This document shows, in pieces, positions 18,562 through 26,598 of a DNA stretch of 64,000 nt. How positions within the stretch are numbered: position 1 is the stretch's first letter; each line of letters opens with the position of its first letter. This DNA comes from Bacteroidota bacterium. Its GTDB lineage: Bacteria; Bacteroidota; Bacteroidia; AKYH767-A; OLB10. The stretch covers positions 1-64,000 of the forward strand of contig JADKFV010000026.1 of assembly GCA_016717325.1 (NCBI GenBank), given 5' to 3'. The translations under genes and the position numbers were made by a program. The notes beneath the pieces are model-generated. The model was not told where the DNA came from and did no database searches. It saw only the letters and a program-made list of their open reading frames with translations.

Positions 18562-19647
18562 TTAAATAAAAGATTCGCCTTTGTTTATTTTTACATCACT
18601 TACAAATTGCCTTATCTGTTGCTCACTATCTTTTTTGCAAACCAAGAGTACATTATCACTTTCTACAACAATATAATCATCGAGCCCTTGCAAAACTACA
18701 AGCTTATTGTTTGGCATTTGTATCACACAATTTTTTGTTTCGTATGCCATTACATTTTTTCCTACAATGGCATTTTTATTTTCATCGTGATGCATGTGTT
18801 CGTAAAGCGAGCCATATGTGCCCAAGTCGCTCCAACCGATATCTGCACTTATTACATGTACATTGTTTGCTTTTTCCATCACACCATAATCGATAGAAAT
18901 ATTGGGGCAAATGGCATAAGCCTTTTTAATAAATGCGTTTTCTTTTTCGGTATAATAGTGCGACATACCGGCCTCGAACAAATCGTTTACTTCGGGCAAA
19001 TATTGTGCTAGAGCTTTTGTTATTGATTTGGCGCTCCACAAAAATATGCCGGCATTCCACAAAAATTCGCCCGACTGCAAAAAGAATTTCGCCATTTCTA
19101 AATCAGGCTTTTCGGTAAACGTTTTTACTTTGGAAATTTTGTTTTTCGTTTTTTTCTTGTCGTCAATAAATTGAATGTAGCCATAACCGGTGTCGGGGCG
19201 GTTCGGTTTTATGCCTATCGTAAGCAATGCGTCATTGGCAGCAGTAAATTTTAATCCTGACAATAACACATCGGTAAATGCTTTTTCGTTTTTGATAATG
19301 TGATCGCTGGGCGCTACTATAATATTGGCATCGGCATTGTGTGCCATTATTTTGTACGATGCAAAAGCACAACAGGGTGCAGTATTTTTACGGTGCGGTT
19401 CCGATAAAATCTGATCGGCTTTCAATTGTGGTAATTGCTCCTGTACTTGCTTTACATAGCTTTCGTTGGTTACCACAATGATGTTTTGTGGTGGACACAC
19501 TTTTGTAAACCTGTCGAAAGTTTGCTGCAATAATGTTTTGCCTATGCCAAGAATATCGAGAAACTGTTTTGGTTTAGCATTGCGGCTTAGCGGCCAAAAC
19601 CGGCTGCCAACACCACCTGCCATTATAATACAATAATTATTTTTCAT
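18562..19647 (-). CDS. Mannose-1-phosphate guanylyltransferase
   Basis: The enzyme makes GDP-mannose from mannose-1-phosphate and GTP, supplying mannosyl and fucosyl donors for surface glycans. The 361 residues match the shorter, single-domain bacterial form without a fused isomerase. The nucleotidyltransferase signature IIMAGGVGSRFWPLSR is at the N-terminus, followed by KPKQFLDI, the VVTNESYV strand, VAPSDHII, the FTEKPDLEMA segment and FLWNAGIFLW. C-terminal DLGTYGSLYEH and NCVIQMPNNKLVVLQGLDDY belong to the mannose-binding and C-terminal parts. The polyprenol-phosphate mannosyltransferase at 25603 would use its product. Confidence 0.92.
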   Translation of the reverse strand: MKNNYCIIMAGGVGSRFWPLSRNAKPKQFLDILGIGKTLLQQTFDRFTKVCPPQNIIVVTNESYVKQVQEQLPQLKADQILSEPHRKNTAPCCAFASYKIMAHNADANIIVAPSDHIIKNEKAFTDVLLSGLKFTAANDALLTIGIKPNRPDTGYGYIQFIDDKKKTKNKISKVKTFTEKPDLEMAKFFLQSGEFLWNAGIFLWSAKSITKALAQYLPEVNDLFEAGMSHYYTEKENAFIKKAYAICPNISIDYGVMEKANNVHVISADIGWSDLGTYGSLYEHMHHDENKNAIVGKNVMAYETKNCVIQMPNNKLVVLQGLDDYIVVESDNVLLVCKKDSEQQIRQFVSDVKINKGESFI

Positions 19648-19787
19648 TTTTTTTTGGTTTTACAGTGTATGGTTGTTGTTGGTAAAAGTGTTTTTCAACT
19701 TTCGGCACAAAAATATTTTATAAACTACCACTGTATACGTACCTGTTATATTTTTACAAACACAAAAAATGTTTATAGTTTAAAAAG

Positions 19788-21071
19788 TTATTTGAGTTTT
19801 TGTAATGCTGATTCTATAGATGTGATAATGTTTTCAATTTGATCAACCGGCAATGTTCCTACAGAGATTCTATACCATGAATTATCATCATCGGAACCAA
19901 ATGCATAGAAAGGAACGATGGCAACTTTGGCTTCGTCAAGAATGAACTTGTACACATCGCGGGCATTGCCAAGTATATTGCCTTGAGGAGTAGTACACCC
20001 TGCAAGATTAAACTGTACTGTAAGGTAAATTGCACCTTGTGGCGATATCGCATCTACTTTCAATCCCTGGCTTTTCAATCTAACAAAACCATCATAAAGG
20101 CCCGTTAATCGTGTTTTTATGTCGGCTCTTATTTTGTGCAAATAAATATCCACCTCGGCATCGTTCGCTAAAAATTTTGCTGTGGCAATTTGCTCCGCCT
20201 TTGGTGCCCATGCACCAACATGCGAAAGGATGGCACGCATACGATGTGTGATATATGCCGGCCCTATTGCCCAACCTACGCGAAGACCGGTTGCAGCAAA
20301 GCACTTCGAAATGCCATCAACAAACACAGTATAATTGCGCATGGCAGGGCGAAGCGTAACAGGATTGTAATGCTCGGTCCCTTCCATAGTAATAGACCAG
20401 TATATTTGATCGTACATAACAAAGAGGGGTTTTTCGTCAGCATCACGCGATGCATTTTCGGCCAACACCAAATCGCATATTTCGGCAAGGCCTTCTTTTG
20501 TAAATACGGTGCCGGTGGGATTGAGGGGCGAGCAAAGTGATAATAGTGTTGCGCCTTTTAAATGCGGGCGAATTTCTTCGGCCGTGGGCATAAAGTTATT
20601 TTCGGCTGTAGTTACAATTTCTACTTTTTCGGCCTCGCTCATGTGGCAATAGTGATTGTTGTTCCACGATGGTACGGGGAAAATAACCTTGTCGCCTTTT
20701 TCAACCACGGTGCGGAAAATGGCGTAAATAATAGGGCGTGCACCACAGGCTATTACTATTTCGGATGGTGCATACTCTATGCCTTCGCGAGCAGTAATAA
20801 ATTTTGTTACTTCTTGTCGCAACTCGGGAAGTCCATCGCTTGGCGGGTAGTTGGTGGCACCAGCACGGTATGCGTTTACTATTTCATCGCAAAGCAGTTG
20901 TGGAATAGGAAATAATTTTGGGTCGAAATCGCCAACGGTGAGGTTGTAAATTTTTTCGCCATTTCGTATTTTTTCGTTTACCTCCCCGGCAATTTTTAGG
21001 ATTTCGGAACCCACCAAATTTTCGGCCATTTCCGAAACTTTATTTACCGAAGCAGAAGTTATTGTTGTCAT
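19788..21071 (-). CDS. PLP-dependent class I/II aminotransferase
   Basis: This is a 427-residue fold-type I aminotransferase of the aspartate aminotransferase family. It has the family's N-terminal VGDFDPKLFPIP substrate strand, YPPSDGLPELRQEV, the IVIACGARPIIYAIF cofactor-binding helix start, SLCSPLNPTGTVF, MYDQIYW, and the PLP-binding lysine in FVDGISKCFAATGLRVGW. C-terminal WYRISVGTLP carries the carboxylate-binding Arg. The substrate cannot be told from sequence alone; aspartate-type activity is only one option. It is monocistronic as far as can be seen, with a possible TAnnTTTG box (reverse strand, 21098-21105) 27 bp before the start. Confidence 0.9.
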   Translation of the reverse strand: MTTITSASVNKVSEMAENLVGSEILKIAGEVNEKIRNGEKIYNLTVGDFDPKLFPIPQLLCDEIVNAYRAGATNYPPSDGLPELRQEVTKFITAREGIEYAPSEIVIACGARPIIYAIFRTVVEKGDKVIFPVPSWNNNHYCHMSEAEKVEIVTTAENNFMPTAEEIRPHLKGATLLSLCSPLNPTGTVFTKEGLAEICDLVLAENASRDADEKPLFVMYDQIYWSITMEGTEHYNPVTLRPAMRNYTVFVDGISKCFAATGLRVGWAIGPAYITHRMRAILSHVGAWAPKAEQIATAKFLANDAEVDIYLHKIRADIKTRLTGLYDGFVRLKSQGLKVDAISPQGAIYLTVQFNLAGCTTPQGNILGNARDVYKFILDEAKVAIVPFYAFGSDDDNSWYRISVGTLPVDQIENIITSIESALQKLK

Positions 21072-21097
21072 TTTTATCGACTATTTTTTTTGCCCGC

Positions 21098-21105
21098 CAA
21101 AGGTA
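21098..21105 (-). promoter_or_regulatory. Possible -7 box of the aminotransferase gene
   Basis: The reverse strand reads TACCTTTG, matching TAnnTTTG, 27 bp upstream of the ATG. No TTTG was found at the ideal 19-base spacing (only a TTG at 17), so the call is tentative. Confidence 0.35.
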
Positions 21106-21370
21106 ATATTTAGGTTTAATTTCAATCGCTTTTAACGCATATTTGTTTTCACTTGCCATTGGGCAAATATTAATGTCATCTATAAATGTATTGCAGCAAT
21201 TTCTTTTTCAATTTCTTACCCGTTAATTTTTACCTTTTTTTCAATTGGGAAAATTGAATGCAGACTTTCCTTTGGCGTTAATATTTATAAATGGAGATAT
21301 TGTACAAATATCAATTTGTATACAAAAATGAAATTAGCAACATCCACAAAACAAAGAATAGTAATTCAAA

Positions 21371-21925
21371 TCAATGTGAATAATGTGGCGATATCATCAG
21401 GTAGACTACAACCCCCGTTATGGTAACATAAAGCCAAACAGGAAACGACCACCGTGTAATTTTACGGTGCTTGGCAATTTGGTTGGTGAGGCCGTAATAG
21501 AACGACAGCAACACCATAGGCAATACTACGGCCGATAGAATGATGTGCGATGCCAGAATAAAATAATATACATACTTCAAAGGATGATCGGCAGGAAAGC
21601 GGGTTTCTTCGCACAAATAATGATAGGTAATATAGCTTATCAAAAACATGCACGATAATGCGAAGCAAGTAATGTTTAGTTTTTTATGTAGGGCAATTTG
21701 TTTGCGTTTAATAAAGTAAATAGATAGCATGAGCAATATGCTGCACAGTCCATTCAGCGTGGCATTGAGGGCAGGCAATGAATATACCCACACGGGAGTT
21801 ATAAAATTTTCGGGCCGGGGAATCACCTTGCGATTGAGCAACAATACTAACAGTAACACAACAGCACTAAGTGCAAGTATCACATTAAAAATAATTTTGT
21901 TTTGCTTTATGTTTTTACTCTCCAT
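21371..21925 (-). CDS. DUF420 family membrane protein
   Basis: This 184-residue integral membrane protein has about five hydrophobic segments (near residues 14-31, 47-69, 85-104, 122-144 and 160-178). Conserved His/Glu-bearing features typical of DUF420 (YozB-like) proteins are present: NATLNGLCSILLMLSIYFI, LHKKLN, YHYLCEE and HIILSAVVLP. In Bacteroidota this family often sits in cytochrome c oxidase assembly clusters next to SCO proteins. Here it overlaps the SCO-like gene by 11 bp, which implies translational coupling. A role in haem-copper oxidase biogenesis is inferred from context, because the family itself is not characterised. Confidence 0.85.
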   Translation of the reverse strand: MESKNIKQNKIIFNVILALSAVVLLLVLLLNRKVIPRPENFITPVWVYSLPALNATLNGLCSILLMLSIYFIKRKQIALHKKLNITCFALSCMFLISYITYHYLCEETRFPADHPLKYVYYFILASHIILSAVVLPMVLLSFYYGLTNQIAKHRKITRWSFPVWLYVTITGVVVYLMISPHYSH

Positions 21926-22601
21926 TTATCTTTTTATTTTTTGTGCGGTACTCATATTGCAGCACTTTTATTTCTTCTTTCAATCGTTTTATTTCGAATA
22001 AATCTGTACCGTCATATATGCCGCGAATGTGTTTTTCTTTATCAATTAAAAATACTTGTTGCGCAACCTGCCACATCGAATTTTTTGAATTGTATAAAAT
22101 AGGCACGGTATAACTATTGCGTGCAACGGAGTCCATCGAATTGGTATTGCCCGATAAAAATTTCCATTTAAACGCTTTTGCTTTGTAAAAGTTTACAAGC
22201 GAATCGATGGTTGTTTTGTTATCGGCAGTGGTATCTATAAAGTGAGTGAGGAAAACAAGCGTTGTATCGTCCTTGTATTCGTAAACGGCATCTTGCATGC
22301 CACGCAACATTTTTGAGCATGCCGAGTCGCGGGTTGTTAAAAACTGTGCTGCATATATTTTTCCTGAAGTAAAATCTTGTGTAATAATATTTTGTTGCTG
22401 ATCATTAAAACTAAAATTGCCAACTGAATGATAAATGGTATCGGTTTTTCCATTTTCCGTTTGAACTTTTTTTGGGCCGAAATAATCAAGCATGATAAAA
22501 TTGTTTTTGCCCGTTTCAAGTAACAAATAAAAAACAGCAGGCCCCAACAACACAATAATTGAAATAATAAAAATATAAATTTTGCGTAAGCGTGGCGACA
22601 T
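21915..22601 (-). CDS. SCO1/SenC-like protein with degenerate copper site
   Basis: A single N-terminal transmembrane anchor (residues 7-27) is followed by a periplasmic thioredoxin-like domain, 228 residues in all, resembling the SCO1/SenC family that delivers copper to cytochrome c oxidase. The position where SCO proteins carry CPxxC reads TTRDSACSKM: the first Cys is Arg and only the second Cys remains. The later copper-ligand His region (normally near a YLID strand) reads QVAQQVFLID with no His. The C-terminal RGIYDGTD is SCO-like. It is therefore probably not a canonical copper donor. The overlap with the DUF420 gene keeps it in an oxidase-assembly context. Confidence 0.75.
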   Translation of the reverse strand: MSPRLRKIYIFIISIIVLLGPAVFYLLLETGKNNFIMLDYFGPKKVQTENGKTDTIYHSVGNFSFNDQQQNIITQDFTSGKIYAAQFLTTRDSACSKMLRGMQDAVYEYKDDTTLVFLTHFIDTTADNKTTIDSLVNFYKAKAFKWKFLSGNTNSMDSVARNSYTVPILYNSKNSMWQVAQQVFLIDKEKHIRGIYDGTDLFEIKRLKEEIKVLQYEYRTKNKKINGE

Positions 22602-23100
22602 TGTTTATTGATTTTTTGTGGCCGCAAAGGAATGATTTATTTACAATTATTTTGTGATTGAATAGGATGCTATTTTATTCTACTTCGAAAATTAACCACA
22701 ATATCCAAAATGCGTTTAATTGTATTGGCACAAGATATATTTGGTGAACGATGTATTGTCAAAAAAAATAAAACAAACTGGCTTCACCTTTAGCTTTTAT
22801 AAATGCAAAGCAAACCCATAACAACGTAATTGTTAATTTTTTCATACTAATAAATTTATTTGTTATACTTAAAGAGCTGAATTTAACTTACTTGTTTACC
22901 TAATTGAAATCAATCATTGTATGCATTTATACTTAACCAAATTCCAAACTTGATTTGAATCCAAAATTTCTTTTCTTACGATACCGACATTTTGGGCAAA
23001 GTAAAAATTTGTTGGTGAATCATTTTCAGTTGAATTTTTTGAATCGTTGAATTCCACCACATTTTTAAATGTCATATAATTGTTGTAAATTGCCTACACG
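22602..23100. other. A+T-rich intergenic region without a convincing gene
   Basis: About 500 bp separate the SCO-like gene from the lipoprotein gene. The only coding hint is a 28-codon signal-peptide-like ORF on the reverse strand (22759-22845, listed separately). No RNA fold, terminator or promoter with both elements was found. Confidence 0.6.
22759..22845 (-). pseudogene. Possible signal-peptide remnant micro-ORF
   Basis: An ATG at 22845 opens 28 codons that look like the front of an exported protein: MKKLTITLLWVCFAFIKA, then a short tail and a stop. Nothing recognisable follows in any frame. It may be the leftover start of a deleted secreted-protein gene, a tiny membrane peptide, or chance. 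Coding status is unproven. Confidence 0.25.
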
Positions 23101-23568
23101 TTACCACTCCATTATATGGATATATTTTTTTGCCAATCTCGTATTTATTAGTCCATGAAATAGTTTCACGCCCTTTCGTATTTCTAAATAATAAATTCCA
23201 AAGCCATTTAGTTCAGAAGACCAAGAACTATTACACCAATAAAGAAAATCTTGATCATAACGTCTGCTATGACATTTCACATCAAACCAATTATACAATC
23301 CTGCATCATATTCATAATAATTATTTTCGGGTATTGTATCAATTTGGGTGTAGTTGTAAAAAACATAAACACAATCTTCGGCACCTGTAATGCTATCTTG
23401 GTAAATCCAATATGCCAAACCTACTTTAAAATAACCATAATCAAATGTTTCTTGCGCTAACATGTGATTTTGGTAAGGGTCTTCTTTTGTTTTTTTGCAG
23501 CCTGCAATTGCCAAACAAATTACAAAAAAAAGAAACGATAAGCGGATGTTATATCTGTCAAAGTTCAT
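23101..23568 (-). CDS. Hypothetical lipoprotein
   Basis: This 155-residue protein is of unknown function. A hydrophobic signal ends in a lipobox (AIAGC, Cys at about residue 24) followed by a Lys-rich stretch (KKTKED), so it should be lipidated; charged residues after the Cys in Bacteroidota do not exclude surface export. The mature part is rich in Tyr, Trp and Asp (for example NYYEYDAGLYNWFDV), with two further Cys. There is no known domain and no sorting domain. It stands alone, with no clear operon partner within 100 bp. Confidence 0.65.
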   Translation of the reverse strand: MNFDRYNIRLSFLFFVICLAIAGCKKTKEDPYQNHMLAQETFDYGYFKVGLAYWIYQDSITGAEDCVYVFYNYTQIDTIPENNYYEYDAGLYNWFDVKCHSRRYDQDFLYWCNSSWSSELNGFGIYYLEIRKGVKLFHGLINTRLAKKYIHIMEW

Positions 23569-23714
23569 TTATTAGCTATATGCAATATTATTATTTGGCT
23601 TTTGTAAAGGTATAGTAAACAATTGGAACAATGTTATACAAAATGGAATAATATATTCAAAATTAGAATAATTTACAAAAGATTAATTGGAAAAATGTAA
23701 CGAAGCAAAATTAT

Positions 23715-25007
23715 TTACCTTACCACGGCAACCACTTTTCTGTATTGATTTTTTGCAGTGATAATTTTTATTTCGTAATTACCCTGAGGCAAATTTGCTA
23801 TGTTTAAATCGCCAAACAAAATATTTGTGCTTTCGTAAACTTTTTGCAAAACAAGTTTTCCGGCATTGTCGTACAGCAATACTTGTTGAATAAAATCGCC
23901 TTCAAATGTTTGAAAATTTATATTTCCATTAGCGGGATTTGGAAACACAACAAAGTGATTTTGTAATAATTCTTCGAATGCAGTGTTAATGCCAATCGCT
24001 GCTGATGCAGCTTCGCAGCCGTTGCTATCCGTTATTATTACAAAATAATTTCCCGCTACCGTTGGCACAAAATAATTATTGGTGCTCAATACCGTTGTAA
24101 GGTTGTTTGTATTAAACCATTGGTAATTGGTTGCAGTAATTGAAAATAAAGTATCGTTCGATTGCCAGATACTATCAACCGGATTTGCATTGGCATGTAT
24201 AAAGTTATTTATAATCAGTGTATCGCACCCATTATTATTACACGCAATTAAACTTACCGGATAGTTTCCGTAAGTATTGTAGCAAATGTTTGTTGGGTTT
24301 TGCAAAGTAGAAGTTGATACAGATGCACCGGTAAAATTCCAAAGCCATGAAGTAGGATTATTTGTACTCAAGTCTGAAAAATTTAAACATTGTTTTTCGC
24401 AAAGTACGGTATCGCTCGATTGAAAATTACAAACAGGGCCATTGCTCAGCGGGCTCGATCCTACACAGCAGTTGCCGCCATCGCTTACATTATATGTGCC
24501 ATTCCAACAACCATATTGCGTAAAATGATAGCGCAGCTTGCCACCAAATACATTTAAAAAGTAAGCCGCAATTTGATCGGGCGTATTACATCCGCCTTGA
24601 TTGGTGTTGGTATCGCAACTATAATTGCAAACAATCATATTATATCCGTTAGTGTTTTGTACCGGTGAGTTTGGTAAAAAAACAATGGTATCTGTACCGG
24701 CAGGCGCACCATTTATATTTGTTTGCAACGGAGTGTTGGTACAGTGATTATTTGTTGTTGTATAATATCCGGCAAATTGTACGGCCACAACATTATTTAC
24801 AAATGGCCCGCCAACATTGATTGTAACCGGCTCGTAAGAAACCACCCCGATTTTTAGATTCGGAATATTTACATCTACATTTATATTGATTGCGCCACCA
24901 TCATAGTTCGAATATATTATAACATTGGCAGTAGAATCGCACACTATTTGTGCCTTCAATTGCAAACATACTTGCATCAGGAATATTGCTAAAATTATTT
25001 TTTTCAT
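23715..25007 (-). CDS. T9SS cargo with PKD-like domain and type A sorting domain
   Basis: A 430-residue exported protein. It has a signal peptide (MKKIILAIFLMQVCLQLKAQ), an uncharacterised N-terminal region with several Cys (about residues 20-190), and a PKD-like domain at about 195-280 (CLNFSDLSTNNPTSWLWNF, NICYNTYGNYPVSLIACN). A short Ig-like strand set follows, then a T9SS type A sorting domain from about 350 (FVVFPNPANGNINF, LPQGNYEIKII). It should be exported by T9SS and cleaved by PorU. The PKD segment closely resembles that of the cargo at 53192-54934, so the two are probably paralogues in that part. Ligand or activity is unknown. Confidence 0.85.
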   Translation of the reverse strand: MKKIILAIFLMQVCLQLKAQIVCDSTANVIIYSNYDGGAININVDVNIPNLKIGVVSYEPVTINVGGPFVNNVVAVQFAGYYTTTNNHCTNTPLQTNINGAPAGTDTIVFLPNSPVQNTNGYNMIVCNYSCDTNTNQGGCNTPDQIAAYFLNVFGGKLRYHFTQYGCWNGTYNVSDGGNCCVGSSPLSNGPVCNFQSSDTVLCEKQCLNFSDLSTNNPTSWLWNFTGASVSTSTLQNPTNICYNTYGNYPVSLIACNNNGCDTLIINNFIHANANPVDSIWQSNDTLFSITATNYQWFNTNNLTTVLSTNNYFVPTVAGNYFVIITDSNGCEAASAAIGINTAFEELLQNHFVVFPNPANGNINFQTFEGDFIQQVLLYDNAGKLVLQKVYESTNILFGDLNIANLPQGNYEIKIITAKNQYRKVVAVVR

Positions 25008-25050
25008 TTTTTTTGCTGAGATTATTTTTTTGAAAGACGAAGTTGAAATG

Positions 25051-25058
25051 CAAAGTTA
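25051..25058 (-). promoter_or_regulatory. Possible -7 box of the PKD cargo gene
   Basis: The reverse strand reads TAACTTTG (TAnnTTTG), 44 bp before the ATG at 25007. No -33 element was found at the expected spacing. Confidence 0.3.
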
Positions 25059-25223
25059 GGGAAATAAATTGCCTTTAATTCGGTTGAAGTTTTTATCTTT
25101 TAAATAGACATAATAGTTTATTTTTTTGTGAAATAAATTATTGTAACAGAAACCGAAAGATATTATTTGTCAGCGGTTGGCGCCCCCTTTTTTTGTCCCG
25201 GTTGGCATCCTTGTTTTTCTGTA

Positions 25224-25367
25224 CTCGGTTGGCGCACATGGCGGGGACGCCAACCGAGGACAGCAGCTGTTTACAGCAGTTTTGAATTTCTAATTCCATA
25301 CATAAATTTATACTAAAAATTTGTCCAATTAGCGCACAGTTGGCGGGGACGCCAACCGAGGACAGCA
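25224..25367. repeat. G+C-rich repeat element with 26-bp direct repeats and a hairpin
   Basis: A 26-bp sequence occurs twice in direct orientation (25240-25265 and 25342-25367), 102 bp apart, without mismatch. The first copy is also the right arm of an inverted repeat: CTCGGTTGGCG (25224-25234) pairs perfectly with CGCCAACCGAG (25248-25258). More CGGTTGGC fragments lie at about 25157-25206. The G+C-rich blocks stand out from the A+T-rich spacer. An ORF across this area (25138-25527, reverse) shows no protein-like features. It resembles a small dispersed intergenic repeat family; its function is unknown. Confidence 0.7.
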
Positions 25368-25602
25368 ATTTAAGTGAATGATAACAACAATAGCCAAGCA
25401 CAAATATTTTTCTTTTTGAAAAACTCAACAACAAGTCAATATAATTCAAAATATGAAATGTTGAACAATGGAATATGCGCTTGAGATAATAATTTGTGTC
25501 ATGAATCTTTTCACACCTCATTAACAAAACACTTTAGTTTATTTGTAATGTTAAAATTGCATATTTGCAGCGCATAAGCAAAACATTTTTTTTCGATTTT
25601 CA

Positions 25603-26349
25603 TTGAGCCACAACTTAGTCATCATCCCTACCTATAACGAGTGCGAAAATGCCGAAAGCATTATCCGTGCTGTATTGGCGCTCGCTACACCCTTTCACAT
25701 ACTGATAGTGGACGATAACTCGCAAGATGGTACGGCTACCATTGTAAAGAATTTGCAAAAGGAATATGAAGGTCGTTTGCACATAGAGGAACGTGCGGGC
25801 AAGTTGGGTTTGGGTACGGCTTACATCCATGGTTTTAAATGGGCCTTGCAACGCAACTACGATTACATTTTTGAAATGGATGCCGATTTTTCGCACAAAC
25901 CTTCCGACTTGCTCAAGCTGCATAAGGCCTGTGCCGAAGAAGGTGCCGACCTCGCAATCGGGTCGCGTTACAGCAATGGTGTTACTGTGGTGAACTGGCC
26001 CATTGGCCGCGTAATAATGTCTTACTACGCTTCGGTATATGTGCGTACAATTTTGGGTGTGCCCATACACGATACCACTGCGGGTTTTATCTGCTACAAA
26101 AAAAGAGTATTGCAAATGATAAACCTTGATAAGATAAAATTTACCGGCTATGCATTTCAAATAGAAATGAAATTCACGGCTTTCAAACACGGATTCAAAA
26201 TAGTGGAAGTGCCCATCATTTTTATGGATCGTAAACTTGGAAAATCGAAAATGAGCAGTGGCATTTTTAGCGAAGCTTTTTTTGGAGTGATAGAGCTAAA
26301 AATAAAAAGCTGGTTTCGCAAGTACGAGCAAGCGCGGGATAGTTTTTAG
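25603..26349 (+). CDS. Polyprenol (dolichyl)-phosphate mannosyltransferase, GT2
   Basis: This 248-residue GT-A glycosyltransferase of family 2 transfers mannose from GDP-mannose to a polyprenyl phosphate on the inner face of the membrane. Signature segments are LVIIPTYNECENAESII, ILIVDDNSQDGTA, RAGKLGLGTAYIHGF, EMDADFSHKP (the metal-binding DxD) and IGSRYSNG. C-terminal IIFMDRKLGKSKM matches the DPM family. It lacks the C-terminal transmembrane extension of some homologues. No ATG fits: translation most likely begins at the TTG at 25603, because the protein homology starts within three residues of it. The product would feed a lipid-linked mannose donor to glycan or glycoprotein synthesis. Confidence 0.9.
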   Translation: MSHNLVIIPTYNECENAESIIRAVLALATPFHILIVDDNSQDGTATIVKNLQKEYEGRLHIEERAGKLGLGTAYIHGFKWALQRNYDYIFEMDADFSHKPSDLLKLHKACAEEGADLAIGSRYSNGVTVVNWPIGRVIMSYYASVYVRTILGVPIHDTTAGFICYKKRVLQMINLDKIKFTGYAFQIEMKFTAFKHGFKIVEVPIIFMDRKLGKSKMSSGIFSEAFFGVIELKIKSWFRKYEQARDSF

Positions 26350-26374
26350 TTTCTTAGTTTATAGTTCTTAGTTA

Positions 26375-26469
26375 CGTTTGCTGCGAGCCTTGTTCTTAGT
26401 CCCGACACTTCGGTCGGGATGCCGACCGAAGTGTCGGCATTTTTAGTTTCGTTTGCTGCGAGCCTTGTT
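26375..26469. repeat. Perfect 16-bp palindromic hairpin flanked by 20-bp direct repeats
   Basis: CCGACACTTCGGTCGG (26402-26417) and CCGACCGAAGTGTCGG (26422-26437) are exact inverted repeats around a 4-base loop. On either side lies an identical 20-bp sequence (26375-26394 and 26450-26469). It stands 25 bp after the mannosyltransferase stop. The architecture is that of a REP-like or small non-autonomous element. The hairpin could also act as a transcript stabiliser or terminator, though no clean T-tract follows. Confidence 0.75.
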
Positions 26470-26598
26470 TTTAGTTTTTTTGTTCTTAATTCGAAATTAA
26501 ATTTTTGACTTTTCATTTGAACTTACATTTAACTAAAAACTTTAAACTTTCCCCTTTTAACTTACCCCATTAACCTTCTCCCTTTTGCCTTCTTAAAA

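Noticed and set aside
18607..19118. Plus-strand ORFs opposite the guanylyltransferase gene
   Set aside because: They lie wholly within a well-supported gene on the other strand and show no domain, signal or ribosome binding site.
25138..25527. 129-codon reverse-strand ORF
   Set aside because: It runs through the direct and inverted repeats and includes the same peptide twice (SSVGVPA). It has no protein-like features and is better explained as an intergenic repeat region.
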